Source: Nostoc sp. ATCC 43529 | GTDB lineage: Bacteria > Cyanobacteriota > Cyanobacteriia > Cyanobacteriales > Nostocaceae | Length of the DNA: 64,000 nucleotides | Reading direction: 5' to 3' | NCBI GenBank assembly: GCA_003326205.1 | Contig: LWTK01000032.1 | Coordinates: 62,001-126,000, forward strand | In this document: one piece after another, positions 10,294 through 19,700 of the stretch | How the letters are laid out: every line of letters starts with the position of its first letter | How positions within the stretch are numbered: position 1 is the first letter of the stretch | Notes under the pieces: model-generated | The model's input: the letters and a program-made list of their open reading frames with translations, nothing else | The model's database searches: none | Told to the model about the DNA's origin: nothing | Translations under genes and position numbers: made by a program

Positions 10294-10418
10294 AGTTTTG
10301 GCATTGGGGATGGGGCATAGGGCATGGGGCATTAATCATCAATTATTCTCCGCGTCCCCGCATCCCCCTGTCCCCGCGTCTCCCCATTCCCCACTCCCTA
10401 TTCCCAAAAAACACAAAT
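10294..10418. repeat. GGGGCAT / CCCCGCGT repeat cluster after nblS
   Basis: Short degenerate runs of GGGGCAT-type heptamers (about 10308-10332) and a C-rich CCCCGCGTC/TCCCCATTC tract (about 10350-10408) fill the space between the convergent 3' ends of nblS and the zinc-ribbon gene. Confidence 0.55.
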
Positions 10419-10790
10419 TCAAGATGTTGATATAACGAACAGCAAACACAGTAACAATAAACCTAATAGCAACAGCAAAGCCTGATTACGTTTTAGCCAA
10501 TTTTTCACACTTACCGCGAAACCCTTGGATTCACGCTGCTGTTCTAAATCTAACTTTGTCTCTTCAATATTTTGGTAGAGGGTACAATCTTTGGCGTGGG
10601 GACGTTGGGGAAAATTGCAACTATCATCAGCGTGATAAATGCAGGTGTCGCATAAATACCCGTCCCCAGTGGCACGGTGCAAGGGAATGCCGGGATGACC
10701 GTAAGCTTTGAGTGTTATCCGGCAATAAGGACAACTAATAGCTTGACTATCAATCAGTTGATGGCAGCGGGGACAAGATACAGTAGCCAA
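10419..10790 (-). CDS. Zinc-ribbon protein with C-terminal membrane anchor
   Basis: A 123-residue protein. The first 25 residues hold two CxxC pairs (CPRC and CPYC) spaced as a zinc ribbon. A second Cys-rich stretch follows (LCDTCIYHADDSC, then HAKDC), which may bind another metal ion. After a charged segment of about 30 residues comes one hydrophobic helix of about 20 residues (LLLLLGLLLLCLLF) at the C-terminus, so it is probably tail-anchored with the metal domains in the cytosol. I recall such proteins as conserved hypotheticals in cyanobacteria. No catalytic residues are recognised. It faces nblS tail to tail. Confidence 0.7.
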   Translation of the reverse strand: MATVSCPRCHQLIDSQAISCPYCRITLKAYGHPGIPLHRATGDGYLCDTCIYHADDSCNFPQRPHAKDCTLYQNIEETKLDLEQQRESKGFAVSVKNWLKRNQALLLLLGLLLLCLLFVISTS

Positions 10791-11052
10791 AACCTTTAGG
10801 ACAAATACGTTAAGTAAACACTTTGATTTTAGCCATTTACCACGGCAATAGGGAAATACCGACTTAGGTTGTTAATTTTTAATATAGTTAGCTCTTAAAA
10901 AGAGTCACTTTAACAGTGAATATACTAGCTTTGTCATCAAAATTTACATTTTTGTTAGTGATTTTTATCACTGAGAATAATAAAAGCTATAGGATAAACT
11001 AGCAAATATCAAGTTTTGCCCATGATTGTAATTATTTATAGGTAGAAAAATA
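10791..11052. promoter_or_regulatory. Upstream region of the nuclease-ParA cassette
   Basis: An AT-rich stretch of about 260 bases between the divergent zinc-ribbon gene and the ParA fusion gene. It presumably holds both promoters. I see no clear operator or strong ribosome binding site before the TTG start at 11053; an in-frame stop (TAA) lies at 11029, so no longer start is available. Confidence 0.4.
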
Positions 11053-12420
11053 TTGCCTTTTAATCCTGAGCTGTGCCGTAACGAAAGTGAAGTTGAAAGC
11101 AAACTCATAGTGCAATATTTACTACCGCAGCTAGGTTATACTCCCGACACCTGGCATCAAGAAGTTGTCATTGGTAGCATTCGCTTAGACTTCTTAGCAT
11201 TTGCAGCACAAGTAATTCCCTTTGTCTTAGATGCCAACTCACCCCTGAGTGTTGTGATGGAGGCAAAGCATCCCAAACAAAACTTAAATAATCATGTTCT
11301 CCGACTCAGGCATTATTTAACAAGTTTGAATGTCAAGTATGGGTTGCTGACTAATGGCAAAGAAATCAGAATTTATCAAAAATTACAATATGATATTCAG
11401 CTAGTTTTTCAGTGTTCTGGGAAGGAAGTTGAAATAAAGTTAGATGAAATTAAAGGTTTGATTGGTAGAGAAAGTTTTAAAGAAGGGCAGTTACTAAATA
11501 AACCAACAGTTGAAATAAGTCAAAAGAATTCCAATTTTGAAACAAAGAGGCAACATTCAATGAAAACAATTGCGGTTTACCATAATAAAGGCGGCGTAGG
11601 TAAGACAACCACTGTAGTTAATCTAGCTGCTGCTATTAGGAAGAAGGGTAAAAGAGTCCTAGTTATTGATTTAGATAGTCAAGCTAACACTACATTTGCC
11701 ACTGGTTTAGTCAAATTTGATGACGAAGAGTTTGATGACATCAAAGATTCTAATATTTTTCATGTATTGCACTCAGAAGAATTTTACTCTATTGCAGAGG
11801 TAGCCAGAAAATCTAATTTTAGCAATCCAGAAATTTATGTAATTCCTGCACACATTGATTTGATAAGGCAAGAAACGGAACTGAATGCACTTGACTATAG
11901 CAGGCTAATACTGATTGAAAAACTAGAGGAAGTAAGAGATCAATATGATATCGTGTTAATTGACACACCACCTTCTTTAAATCTATATGCCAAAATTGCC
12001 TTAATAGCTACAGATTTTCTTATCATTCCATCAGATTTAAAACCCTTCGCTAACCAAGGATTAACCAATGTTAAAGAATTTATAAAAAGTATTAATGGAT
12101 TTAGAAAACAAATCAGAAAATCGCCAATTGAGATAATAGGAGTTTTAGCTTGTAAAATATCAACAAATGCAAAATTTGTCCAATCAACTTTAAAAAATCG
12201 TCTAGAAAATATTTATAGCCGATATGATATCAATGTGATGGATACTGTAATTTATGAAAGAGAAGATTTGGCAAAATGCGCTGAAAGAATTCAGATTGTT
12301 GGAGATCTTGAGATAGCTGATCCAATTTCAGTGCTAGATTTTAAACCTGACTCAAATTCGGCACGTGAATTTGAGTTGTTAGCAATAGAAGTTTTACAAA
12401 AAATAGGGCTGTCTCAATGA
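11053..12420 (+). CDS. PD-(D/E)XK nuclease-like domain fused to ParA ATPase
   Basis: A 455-residue fusion. Residues 1-150 look like the N-terminal domain of type I restriction HsdR subunits: Glu16 region, LGYTPDTWHQE, Asp46 in GSIRLDF and Glu70-Ala-Lys72 in VVMEAKHP form a plausible D...ExK nuclease core, followed by YGLLTNGKEIRIY. Residues 171-455 are a complete ParA/MinD-type ATPase: deviant Walker A KGGVGKTT (179-186), A' motif VLVIDLDSQ and Walker B DIVLIDTPPS (Asp304). The start is a TTG, the only plausible start after the in-frame stop at 11029. An internal ATG at 11560 exactly at the ParA domain could yield ParA alone. ParA ATPases bind DNA or membranes cooperatively and position cargo. 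The stop overlaps the next gene by 4 bases. The fusion suggests ATP-controlled DNA recognition or cleavage; that is inference. Confidence 0.85.
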   Translation: MPFNPELCRNESEVESKLIVQYLLPQLGYTPDTWHQEVVIGSIRLDFLAFAAQVIPFVLDANSPLSVVMEAKHPKQNLNNHVLRLRHYLTSLNVKYGLLTNGKEIRIYQKLQYDIQLVFQCSGKEVEIKLDEIKGLIGRESFKEGQLLNKPTVEISQKNSNFETKRQHSMKTIAVYHNKGGVGKTTTVVNLAAAIRKKGKRVLVIDLDSQANTTFATGLVKFDDEEFDDIKDSNIFHVLHSEEFYSIAEVARKSNFSNPEIYVIPAHIDLIRQETELNALDYSRLILIEKLEEVRDQYDIVLIDTPPSLNLYAKIALIATDFLIIPSDLKPFANQGLTNVKEFIKSINGFRKQIRKSPIEIIGVLACKISTNAKFVQSTLKNRLENIYSRYDINVMDTVIYEREDLAKCAERIQIVGDLEIADPISVLDFKPDSNSAREFELLAIEVLQKIGLSQ

Positions 12421-13157
12421 AATTAGCTACATCACTGGTTGCTGTAAAGAAAATTACCTCAAGCAAACTTCGTTCAATTTTCGCAGATAATGAACTAGAA
12501 CAGGCTGCTCGATTAATTTTAGACTCTGAGGGGGTTATTAATCCTATCGTGGTTCGCAGAACAAGCCTGCAATCATACGAGGTAGTAGATGGAGATTTTG
12601 AGTATCATGCTGCTGTTAGAGCTAGAGAGATAGACCCTCGTAAGGGCGAAATGATTGGGGTATTTATCATTGAATCTGAAAATGAGGAAACTTTAACTAA
12701 GCAAGTTGAATTATTTAGAAAACCAAAAGTTTTTATTCCTAACAATGTACCTCGTAGTTCAGATGGTATTGAATCCCGCTTAATAAATATGGAATCACGG
12801 TCTAGCAATACAGAGTCTCGCTTAACAAACCTTGAATCACGCTTTGAAAACCGCACTATTGAATTACAAACAGAGCTTAGGCTTGAAATTAAAAATATTA
12901 ATGACAAACTGAAGGAAATTGAATATCGAATTCCAAAACCAATTGAACCCTTAGAAGCACTTAATACCTTGAGTATATCTGAGCTTACTTCTAAGTTGAG
13001 GCGTGTTGGGATCAATATTAAAATAATTGAAAAAATAATCAATGAGCGTGACAATGAAAAATTCAAATCTTTTAGTAATGTCGTCGATCGCATTAAAGGC
13101 TTAGGTGACAAAACAATGCTAAAGATTATTGACAGTTTTGCAGAAAATACTTTCTGA
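12417..13157 (+). CDS. ParB-like N-terminal domain, coiled coil and helix-hairpin-helix protein
   Basis: A 246-residue protein whose ATG overlaps the stop of the ParA fusion (ATGA), so the two are translationally coupled. Residues 8-90 resemble the ParB/Srx fold (ARLILDSEGVINPIVVRR, YEVVDGD), but the Arg-rich nucleotide motif of ParB CTPases (GERRxxA) reads GDFEYHAA (59-66), so CTP hydrolysis is doubtful. Residues 119-146 are four exact 7-residue units ESRxxNx, followed by a coiled coil to about residue 170. The C-terminus (about 215-240, VVDRIKGLGDKTMLKI) is a helix-hairpin-helix, a non-specific DNA-binding motif. No ParB helix-turn-helix is seen. The natural guess is a partner that activates the ParA ATPase and binds DNA through the hairpin motif. 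Not a known named family to me. Confidence 0.75.
   Translation: MKLATSLVAVKKITSSKLRSIFADNELEQAARLILDSEGVINPIVVRRTSLQSYEVVDGDFEYHAAVRAREIDPRKGEMIGVFIIESENEETLTKQVELFRKPKVFIPNNVPRSSDGIESRLINMESRSSNTESRLTNLESRFENRTIELQTELRLEIKNINDKLKEIEYRIPKPIEPLEALNTLSISELTSKLRRVGINIKIIEKIINERDNEKFKSFSNVVDRIKGLGDKTMLKIIDSFAENTF
12771..12854 (+). repeat. Four tandem 21-bp units encoding the heptad ESRxxNx
   Basis: Within the ParB-like gene four consecutive 21-base units beginning GAATCCCGC, GAATCACGG, GAGTCTCGC and GAATCACGC encode ESRLINM, ESRSSNT, ESRLTNL and ESRFENR. The amino-acid register is kept exactly while third positions vary, so the heptad is maintained by selection and probably forms a coiled coil. 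Confidence 0.85.
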
Positions 13158-13183
13158 TTATATTCTGTAAATTGGTGGCTCAC

Positions 13184-13927
13184 ATGGATAGTCTAGAATC
13201 TAAAATTGTTGAAATTTTAAAACGTGGCACTCCTCTAAGAGCAGTAAAAATTGCTGAAATGCTGGGAGTTGAAAGACGAGAAGTCAACCATTACTTATAT
13301 TCTTCATTGAAGAGTATGGTTGTTCAAGATAGTGACTATAAATGGTCATTGAAAACAAATGAAATAGGTAATAATCAGCGTATCCCAACTCAACCAAGAA
13401 CACCCCAAAATCAATCATCAAAACCTGCAACGCAAAATAAGGGATACAGTTTTACCAAAAAAGAGATTCGTCAAGATCCTCCGATTCTGCCAAATCAATC
13501 ATCACAATCGATCAATCATGAAAAACTGGATAAATTTTATCAACAAAATGTTCAACCAAACTCTCAAATCCCATCCTCACAACCTCTAAAGCAAAGTAAT
13601 CCTTATGAAGTTGTCAGGAGAGAACTTGCTCAAGTATCTTCTGAAGAAAAGGTAAAAATTCTAGAAAATGCTTTTCGACAAGATAGATTTGCAGAACTAG
13701 AAGATGAGCAGATAAATGCTCTGCAATCCATTTTAGAAGAAGCTAGGCGGGAAGTAAATATAACCAATATGGCTTACAAGCAAGGGAAACTCAGCTTTTG
13801 GAAGACTAACTCTTTAGCGATCGCAGTTATATCTATAGCCTTAACTCTTAGTACATTTTTCCTGATTAGTCAACTAATATCTAGCTCAAATTACCAACCT
13901 ACCCCAACTCTTCCACAAAATAAGTAA
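13184..13927 (+). CDS. Z-alpha-like winged-helix protein with C-terminal membrane anchor
   Basis: A 247-residue protein, starting at the ATG at 13184 (preceded by GGTGG; an in-frame TTG lies 12 bases upstream), 27 bases after the ParB-like gene. Residues 4-57 form a winged helix: KIVEILKRGTPLRAVKIAEM, LGVERREVNHYLYSSL, and a wing ending DYKWSL. The spacing Asn35-x-x-x-Tyr39 and Trp54 matches the left-handed-DNA contacts of the Z-alpha fold (ExNxxLYxL ... W), though the Pro-Pro of the wing is missing. A Gln/Pro/Asn-rich linker (60-140) and a helical region (about 150-195, RRELAQVSSEEKVKILENAF) follow. One transmembrane helix (about 206-228) anchors the C-terminus, leaving a short Pro-rich tail. 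Probably ties DNA to the membrane in the same system as the two genes before it. Function is inferred. Confidence 0.75.
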   Translation: MDSLESKIVEILKRGTPLRAVKIAEMLGVERREVNHYLYSSLKSMVVQDSDYKWSLKTNEIGNNQRIPTQPRTPQNQSSKPATQNKGYSFTKKEIRQDPPILPNQSSQSINHEKLDKFYQQNVQPNSQIPSSQPLKQSNPYEVVRRELAQVSSEEKVKILENAFRQDRFAELEDEQINALQSILEEARREVNITNMAYKQGKLSFWKTNSLAIAVISIALTLSTFFLISQLISSSNYQPTPTLPQNK

Positions 13928-13939
13928 ATTCAGCAATCC

Positions 13940-13985
13940 CTTTGTGGTCTTTCTCTGCGCCTTTGCGCCTGGAGCGTGAAACATT
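13940..13985. repeat. CGCAAAGGCGCAGAGA-type dispersed repeat
   Basis: The short space between convergent genes contains TTTCTCTGCGCCTTTGCGCC and then TGGAGCGTGAAAC, a dispersed repeat of the same family seen at 16617-16735 and at 20500-20560. Confidence 0.55.
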
Positions 13986-13995
13986 GAGCTATTTC

Positions 13996-14943
13996 CTAAC
14001 CCCGTATCTGTCGCAGTGCATCAAACGCCTTACCTCGTAACCCAAGTGGTAACAGCGATAACCCTAAACCAGTCCAAGCTTTAGCAGCCGAAAAAGATTT
14101 TCCTGCTAAAACTAGTTCTCTGCCTTTTTGCGTTTCTCCCTTTTCAATTAAACGCAAGCCTAATAATAATTGCGTTTCCATTAAACGCTCTTGCCTAATT
14201 TCTTCTATTTTTTCAGATTCAAATTTATAACTTTCTAAATATCGAATTTTATCAAACAAATAAGGAATAGCTCTGTCTATACCTTGCTGTTCTGCGTGCA
14301 AACGATATTCCATCAATAATTCAGGTAAGTAATAACCTTTTTTGCCAGCCAAAGCTAGCCGCACAAATAAATCATTATCTTCGCAATTTTGCAGATTGGG
14401 CAACATAAATCCTAATTCTTGCAAGGTTTGACGCCGAAATAATGTCGATCCAATTTGAAAACTTTGATGAACAAATACAACTTCCAGCAAATTATCTACA
14501 ATACCCGCAGGTAAATTCTTTCTCCCCCAGCGATGAGAATTTTCCTCAGTTTTTGCCTCATCCTGGATATTGTTAATATCAATTATCCAATGGTCTGTAC
14601 CAACAAAATCAATACTAGAGTCTTGGTCAAGAATCGCTGCCGTACTTGCGAGAAAATCAGGCGTTAGTCGGTCGTCATCATCAAATTTAATAAAATATTC
14701 ACCGCTGGCAGCATCAAAACCAGAGCGCATATTATTGCTTTTACCTATATTTTGTGAATGACGAATGTATTTAACCCGATGGTCTGTGTACTCTGACATG
14801 AATTCAGGTGTTCCATCGCTAGAACCGTCATCACAAACAATTAGTTCAAAGTCTTGCTCTGACTGATTAAGTACACTGGCGATCGCATAAGGCAGCAGAG
14901 AGATACGATTAAAAGTAGGAATACAAACAGTAATTTTCGGCAT
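13996..14943 (-). CDS. Glycosyltransferase family 2
   Basis: A 315-residue GT-A fold enzyme. The N-terminus ITVCIPTFNRISLLPYAIAS and the nucleotide-sugar site ELIVCDDGSSDGTPEF (about 34-49) are classic for family 2, and FIKFDDDDRLTPDFL (about 89-103) gives the metal-binding DxD-like motif. ENDLFVRLALAGKKGYYLPE continues the usual acceptor region. The last ~60 residues are helical and lack a membrane segment, so this is a soluble or peripheral enzyme that adds a sugar from a nucleotide sugar, probably during surface polysaccharide or glycolipid synthesis. The sugar and acceptor are not deducible. It is transcribed away from miaB. Confidence 0.88.
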   Translation of the reverse strand: MPKITVCIPTFNRISLLPYAIASVLNQSEQDFELIVCDDGSSDGTPEFMSEYTDHRVKYIRHSQNIGKSNNMRSGFDAASGEYFIKFDDDDRLTPDFLASTAAILDQDSSIDFVGTDHWIIDINNIQDEAKTEENSHRWGRKNLPAGIVDNLLEVVFVHQSFQIGSTLFRRQTLQELGFMLPNLQNCEDNDLFVRLALAGKKGYYLPELLMEYRLHAEQQGIDRAIPYLFDKIRYLESYKFESEKIEEIRQERLMETQLLLGLRLIEKGETQKGRELVLAGKSFSAAKAWTGLGLSLLPLGLRGKAFDALRQIRG

Positions 14944-15220
14944 ATCACATAATAACTTGTTTATATTTACTCAGTAGTGCAAATAATTGCGATCGCTGCT
15001 TAATGAGCGATTATTCCCAAATCTAATGTTTAATTGTATACACATCTGTAGCAGTTGAGTATTGGCTTTTTTTGTTTCTCGCCACAGCATAACTCCTCTA
15101 AAAACCTAAAGTACTAGCATTGTCTAGGTTTTATCTAGCAGCATTACCTAACGTTGGTTAAGAGCGTTATAAAATAGAAATAAAGTTTATATACATTAGG
15201 CTAATTAAGCATAATTCCCC
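14944..15220. promoter_or_regulatory. Divergent promoter region of glycosyltransferase and miaB, with a hairpin
   Basis: About 280 bases between divergent genes. A stem of eight perfect pairs, AAAACCTA at 15101-15108 with TAGGTTTT at 15125-15132, lies about 90 bases before the miaB start. It could be a leader structure. Otherwise the region is AT-rich, as expected for promoters. Confidence 0.4.
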
Positions 15221-16585
15221 ATGACCACTTCTAAACGCCACTATCACATCACTACTTTCGGTTGTCAGATGAATAAAGCTGACTCAGAGCGCATGGCTGG
15301 CGTAATGGAAGACATGGGCTTTGAATGGTCAGAAGATCCAAATAATGCAGATGTGATTCTCTACAATACCTGCACAATTCGAGATAATGCCGAGCAAAAG
15401 GTTTATTCCTACCTTGGCAGGCAAGCCAAGCGCAAGCACGAGCAGCCAGATTTAACGCTGATTGTTGCTGGTTGTGTTGCCCAACAAGAAGGCGAAGCGC
15501 TGTTGCGACGCGTGCCGGAATTAGACTTGGTAATGGGGCCGCAACACGCCAACCGCCTCAAAGATTTGCTGGAGTCAGTGTTTGAGGGTAACCAAGTTGT
15601 GGCGACCGAGCCGGTTCACATTATGGAGGACATCACCCAGCCACGACGAGATAGTAAAGTCACTGCTTGGGTGAATGTGATTTACGGTTGTAACGAGCGC
15701 TGCACCTACTGTGTAGTTCCCAACGTGCGGGGTGTCGAACAATCTCGCACACCAGAAGCTATTCGGAAAGAAATGGCAGAATTAGCACGACAAGGTTACA
15801 AGGAAGTTACTTTACTCGGTCAAAATATTGACGCTTACGGCAGAGATTTGCCAGGAGCTACACCAGAAGGTCGGCACCTGCACAACTTCACAGATTTACT
15901 GTATTACGTCCATGATGTGCCGGGAATTGAAAGAATAAGATTTGCTACAAGTCACCCCCGTTATTTTACTGAAAGGCTAATTCGGGCTTGTGCTGAACTG
16001 CCCAAAGTCTGCGAACACTTCCACATTCCCTTTCAATCTGGGGATAATGAAGTTTTAAAGGCGATGTCGCGGGGTTATACACATGAAAAATACCGCCGAA
16101 TTATTGATACGATTCGGCGATATATGCCAGATGCCTCAATTAGCGCCGATGCAATTGTGGGATTTCCTGGGGAAACAGAACAACAATTTGAAAATACTCT
16201 GAAACTGGTGGAAGATATCGGCTTTGATATGTTGAATACAGCCGCATACTCGCCACGTCCGGGAACACCCGCTGCTTTGTGGGACAATCAACTGAGTGAA
16301 GAGGTGAAAAGCGATCGCCTACAAAGATTGAATCATTTAGTAAGTATCAAAGCAAGTGAGCGATCGCAACGTTACTTCGGACGCATTGAAGAAGTTCTAG
16401 TAGAAGACCAAAACCCCAAAGATAAAACTCAAGTCATGGGACGCACAGGTGGTAATCGTTTAACCTTCTTTACTGGGGACATCAAACAATTGAAAGGGCA
16501 GTTGGTTAAGGTAAAAATTACTGAAGTTCGTGCTTTTAGTTTGACTGGTGAACCAGTTGAAACCAGACAAGCCTTGTTTGTCTAA
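15221..16585 (+). CDS. miaB: tRNA-2-methylthio-N6-dimethylallyladenosine synthase
   Basis: A 454-residue radical-SAM methylthiotransferase. It adds the 2-methylthio group to isopentenyladenosine-37 of tRNAs that read codons starting with U. The N-terminal UPF0004 domain has three cluster cysteines ([33 protein letters not shown]). The radical-SAM domain has CNERCTYC (about residues 157-164), the signature CxxxCxxC that binds the SAM-cleaving cluster. Later motifs include [33 protein letters not shown] and [17 protein letters not shown]-terminal TRAM-type RNA-binding region ends the protein ([12 protein letters not shown] onward). All six cluster cysteines are visible and the length is typical. 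It is a single gene. Confidence 0.96.
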   Translation: MTTSKRHYHITTFGCQMNKADSERMAGVMEDMGFEWSEDPNNADVILYNTCTIRDNAEQKVYSYLGRQAKRKHEQPDLTLIVAGCVAQQEGEALLRRVPELDLVMGPQHANRLKDLLESVFEGNQVVATEPVHIMEDITQPRRDSKVTAWVNVIYGCNERCTYCVVPNVRGVEQSRTPEAIRKEMAELARQGYKEVTLLGQNIDAYGRDLPGATPEGRHLHNFTDLLYYVHDVPGIERIRFATSHPRYFTERLIRACAELPKVCEHFHIPFQSGDNEVLKAMSRGYTHEKYRRIIDTIRRYMPDASISADAIVGFPGETEQQFENTLKLVEDIGFDMLNTAAYSPRPGTPAALWDNQLSEEVKSDRLQRLNHLVSIKASERSQRYFGRIEEVLVEDQNPKDKTQVMGRTGGNRLTFFTGDIKQLKGQLVKVKITEVRAFSLTGEPVETRQALFV

Positions 16586-16612
16586 ATATTTGGCGTTGCT
16601 ACCTTTGCGAGA

Positions 16613-16738
16613 TGATTTTTATCACGCAGAGGCGCAGAGACGCGGAGAGTAAGAGAGTTTGGAGATTTCTATAACTTACACAGAGGACAACATTGTGATT
16701 TTCTCTGCGCCTCTGCGCCTCTGCGTGAAACAAATTTA
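16613..16738. repeat. Large inverted repeat between convergent genes
   Basis: The arm TCACGCAGAGGCGCAGAGAC (from about 16620) is repeated in reverse complement at about 16702-16730 (CTCTGCGCCTCTGCGTGA). About 28 bases per arm match with one or two differences, around a loop of about 50 bases. It sits exactly between the 3' ends of miaB and the surface-protein operon and may terminate transcription from both sides. Its sequence belongs to the dispersed GGCGCAGAGGCGC repeats of Nostoc-type genomes. Confidence 0.75.
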
Positions 16739-16743
16739 TATCC

Positions 16744-19700
16744 TCAATTTGATTGTCGCAATTTGTCCACCAGGCTTTGCACCGTAGATTTTTCTTCCCG
16801 ACGTGGCACCGGTTTTTGCTGTCCAAAACCATCAAATAAGTCATCAAGCTTGACAGTTAAACCCAAATATGATCCACCAGCCGATCGTGTTCCAGAAAAA
16901 TCCCTGTCATCAACTTCACCAAAAACATATCCAGCAGAAAGTCGCAAATTAGGAGTCAGGTAGTAACCTGTTTCCAGAACAAAGCCTGTCTCACTGTAAT
17001 TAGATTGACCAATCCAGCGAGCCTCACCAACTAAATCCCAGCTATATCCCAAACGATAAGTAGCTCGTAATTGTCCCAAATTCACTGTACTCGTACCAAC
17101 TAAATCGTTAGCCAAATAAGAAGTACTATTACGCAAAGCATACTTACCGTAGAATTCCCATTGCCAGTTAGGGGCGTAGATAGCTTCTAAAGCAAAAGTA
17201 TGGTCTTGGGAACCCGTACCACTACCTAACAGAATCGTCTCAGGAATAATCGCCGGATTTTGGCGATATTCATAACGCAATAAAGCATTAAATTTATCAC
17301 TGTGGGGGTCGCGATAAGCTAAACCCACCTTGAGATTAGCGGTATCTGCCAATCCTGAAAGTCTTTGATTGGCAGAATTTGCTTGTTGATAACGTACCAG
17401 AGCCGTCAGAGATGGAGAAATTTTACCTACTGCACCTGCGGTAATTACTGTATTACTACCACTAGAAGAGGAGCGATGCTCGTAGCGGGCGCTGGCTTGA
17501 AACTGGGGATTATCGCTGTATTCTAAGCCAACGCTGTAACTATCGCCACCATCAAATCCAATGGCCGATGCCGCTTGACCATAGGCGTAGGGTTGGGAAT
17601 ATTGTTGACCCGCCGCAGTTCGATTGAAGAAGTTACCAAATACGTGTTCGTAAGCTAAATTCAACCGCAATCCACGAGCAATAGTCCAGCGGTTATTGAG
17701 ACCGATCGCACCTTGGGTAGTCAGTTCATTGGCACCACCCAAAATTGAGTAACGACCAGTTATAGTGGTATCCCTTCCAAGTTTGTGTTCGCCGTTGACA
17801 TTCAAGCTAGTGATGGAGTTACCAGACAATTGACCGCTACTGTAAAACTGTTGGGCCAGACTGACATTCACACCAGGAATTACCGCCCAATTCAACCCGA
17901 AGATGGTACGGTCTGGATAAACACTATCTTTTTGGGAAGATAAGCTGAGTTCGTTTTGAGCTTGGAAGGTCAGGTTTTTAGCGATGGGAACTGTGAAACG
18001 CGAACGCAATTGATCCGAATTACTACTCAAAGCGTTGGGTGAAATGCGGTCTTGGCGATCGCGATGAATCCAATCTAGATCGAAGATGGCGCTACCCAAG
18101 CGTTGTTGAATCCCAGCAGTAATTGTCGTTAGGGAATTATCAACTTTACTCCCTGGTATGGCATCATTACGGGGTGCAAATAATTCTTCAAATGTGTCTA
18201 GCGGTTGGGGAGCAATCCCAAAATTGTCTTCGTGGTCGTATTGCACCCTGGCATTGGTAGTTGGACTCAGTTTAGCTATAACCTGCGCCCCATAACGAGT
18301 TTGTCCCGGTACAAAGCTGACAGTGGCATTATTGGCAAAACCTGTATCGGCAAACCGATAATAAGCACGTCCTTGAATCCCATTAGCGATTTGTCCCTCA
18401 GCTTCCAAGCGATAGGCATCACCGCTAACCTTTCCCAGAACATCAGAATCATGATTAGAATGGGCGTATTCTGCAATTAGCTTACCCTTATCGCCCAAAG
18501 CAATCAGCGCATCTGCGCCATAGAGTTGAAAATCACGCACACCCTGATTTTCTTGAACGTAGGTTGCTCCAATCCAACTTTCTCGGTTCAGTTCGCGGGA
18601 AAGATTATATTGCAAACGACCGGCAAAGATATTGCTATCAGAGTCTTCACTTTCATATTGATAGCTAACAACAATCCGACGTACCAAGACTTGTCCAGTT
18701 TCATCGATATCGGTGCGAAGAATCGGTTCGCGGAATAATAAGGTACCGCGATCGTAGTCGATTTCGTAGTCTGGGCCTCGGTTTAGCTGTTTGCGTTCCA
18801 ATACAGTCCCAGGACGATTTAGTTCTTCTAACTCGATAAAAACATTTTCGCTCCCTGGTTGTAAGAGTCTGCGAGACAGGAAATAATAACCACTGGTGCC
18901 ATCGGGAGCAATGGTATCTCGTTGGAATCCTTCTAAGTTATTGCCGTAGAAACCTGTAATTTGTAAATTTCCTAAGTTGTAGTTAGCTTTAAAACCGTGG
19001 AGTTGGCGAGTGATAGAAGTAAATTGCTGCGATCGCCGTGTAAATTCTTCTGTGTTATAGTCACCCCACATGGCAAAATCAGGGGAAGATCCAGGTATAC
19101 CAGTTGAGCGCTCAAAACGCAGAAACACGCTGTCAATAGAAGGAGCCAGCACATCAACTTTCGAGCTATCGCCATAGACAGGATAGTTTTGCTCGCTAAA
19201 TTGGTAAGTTCTAAACAAGCGATTATCGCAGTTACAATCTTCATTTAAGTTACGAGAACTGTTATACGCGCCTGTAAACAACCATTCTCCGATGGTACCC
19301 GTGGCAAATATCGCTGAATGGAAATCTAATTGCGTTCGATTGTCTTTGTCGGGAGGGATGAAATCACGTAAACTGCCATAATAATTTGTACCTCTAGCGC
19401 CCAAACGTAAATCTATGACCCCAGTCAGCAAACTCGGACGCAGTGCCGTTTCAAATTGCAACTGGGTAAAAGCTTCTAAATTATTAACGATCGCTCTAAT
19501 TGTGACAGTTTCTGCTTTTAGTTGCGATCGTAACGTTGCTGTAAATTGCCCCCCTTTAGCCTCTACTTGAAATCCAGGTTCATCGGGTTTAAAATCTTTC
19601 TCCACAAAGTCCCCAGCAGTAGGTATCAAAGTGACAACAGCATCATAATTAGAGCGATTCCCACTTGCATCGAGCAGTTGACCCCGGATTGTAGCCGTAG

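Noticed and set aside
11053..13157. Plasmid parAB partition locus
   Set aside because: The ParA has a nuclease-like domain, the ParB lacks its CTP motif and helix-turn-helix, and no replication gene or clear parS array is seen; surrounding genes are chromosomal.
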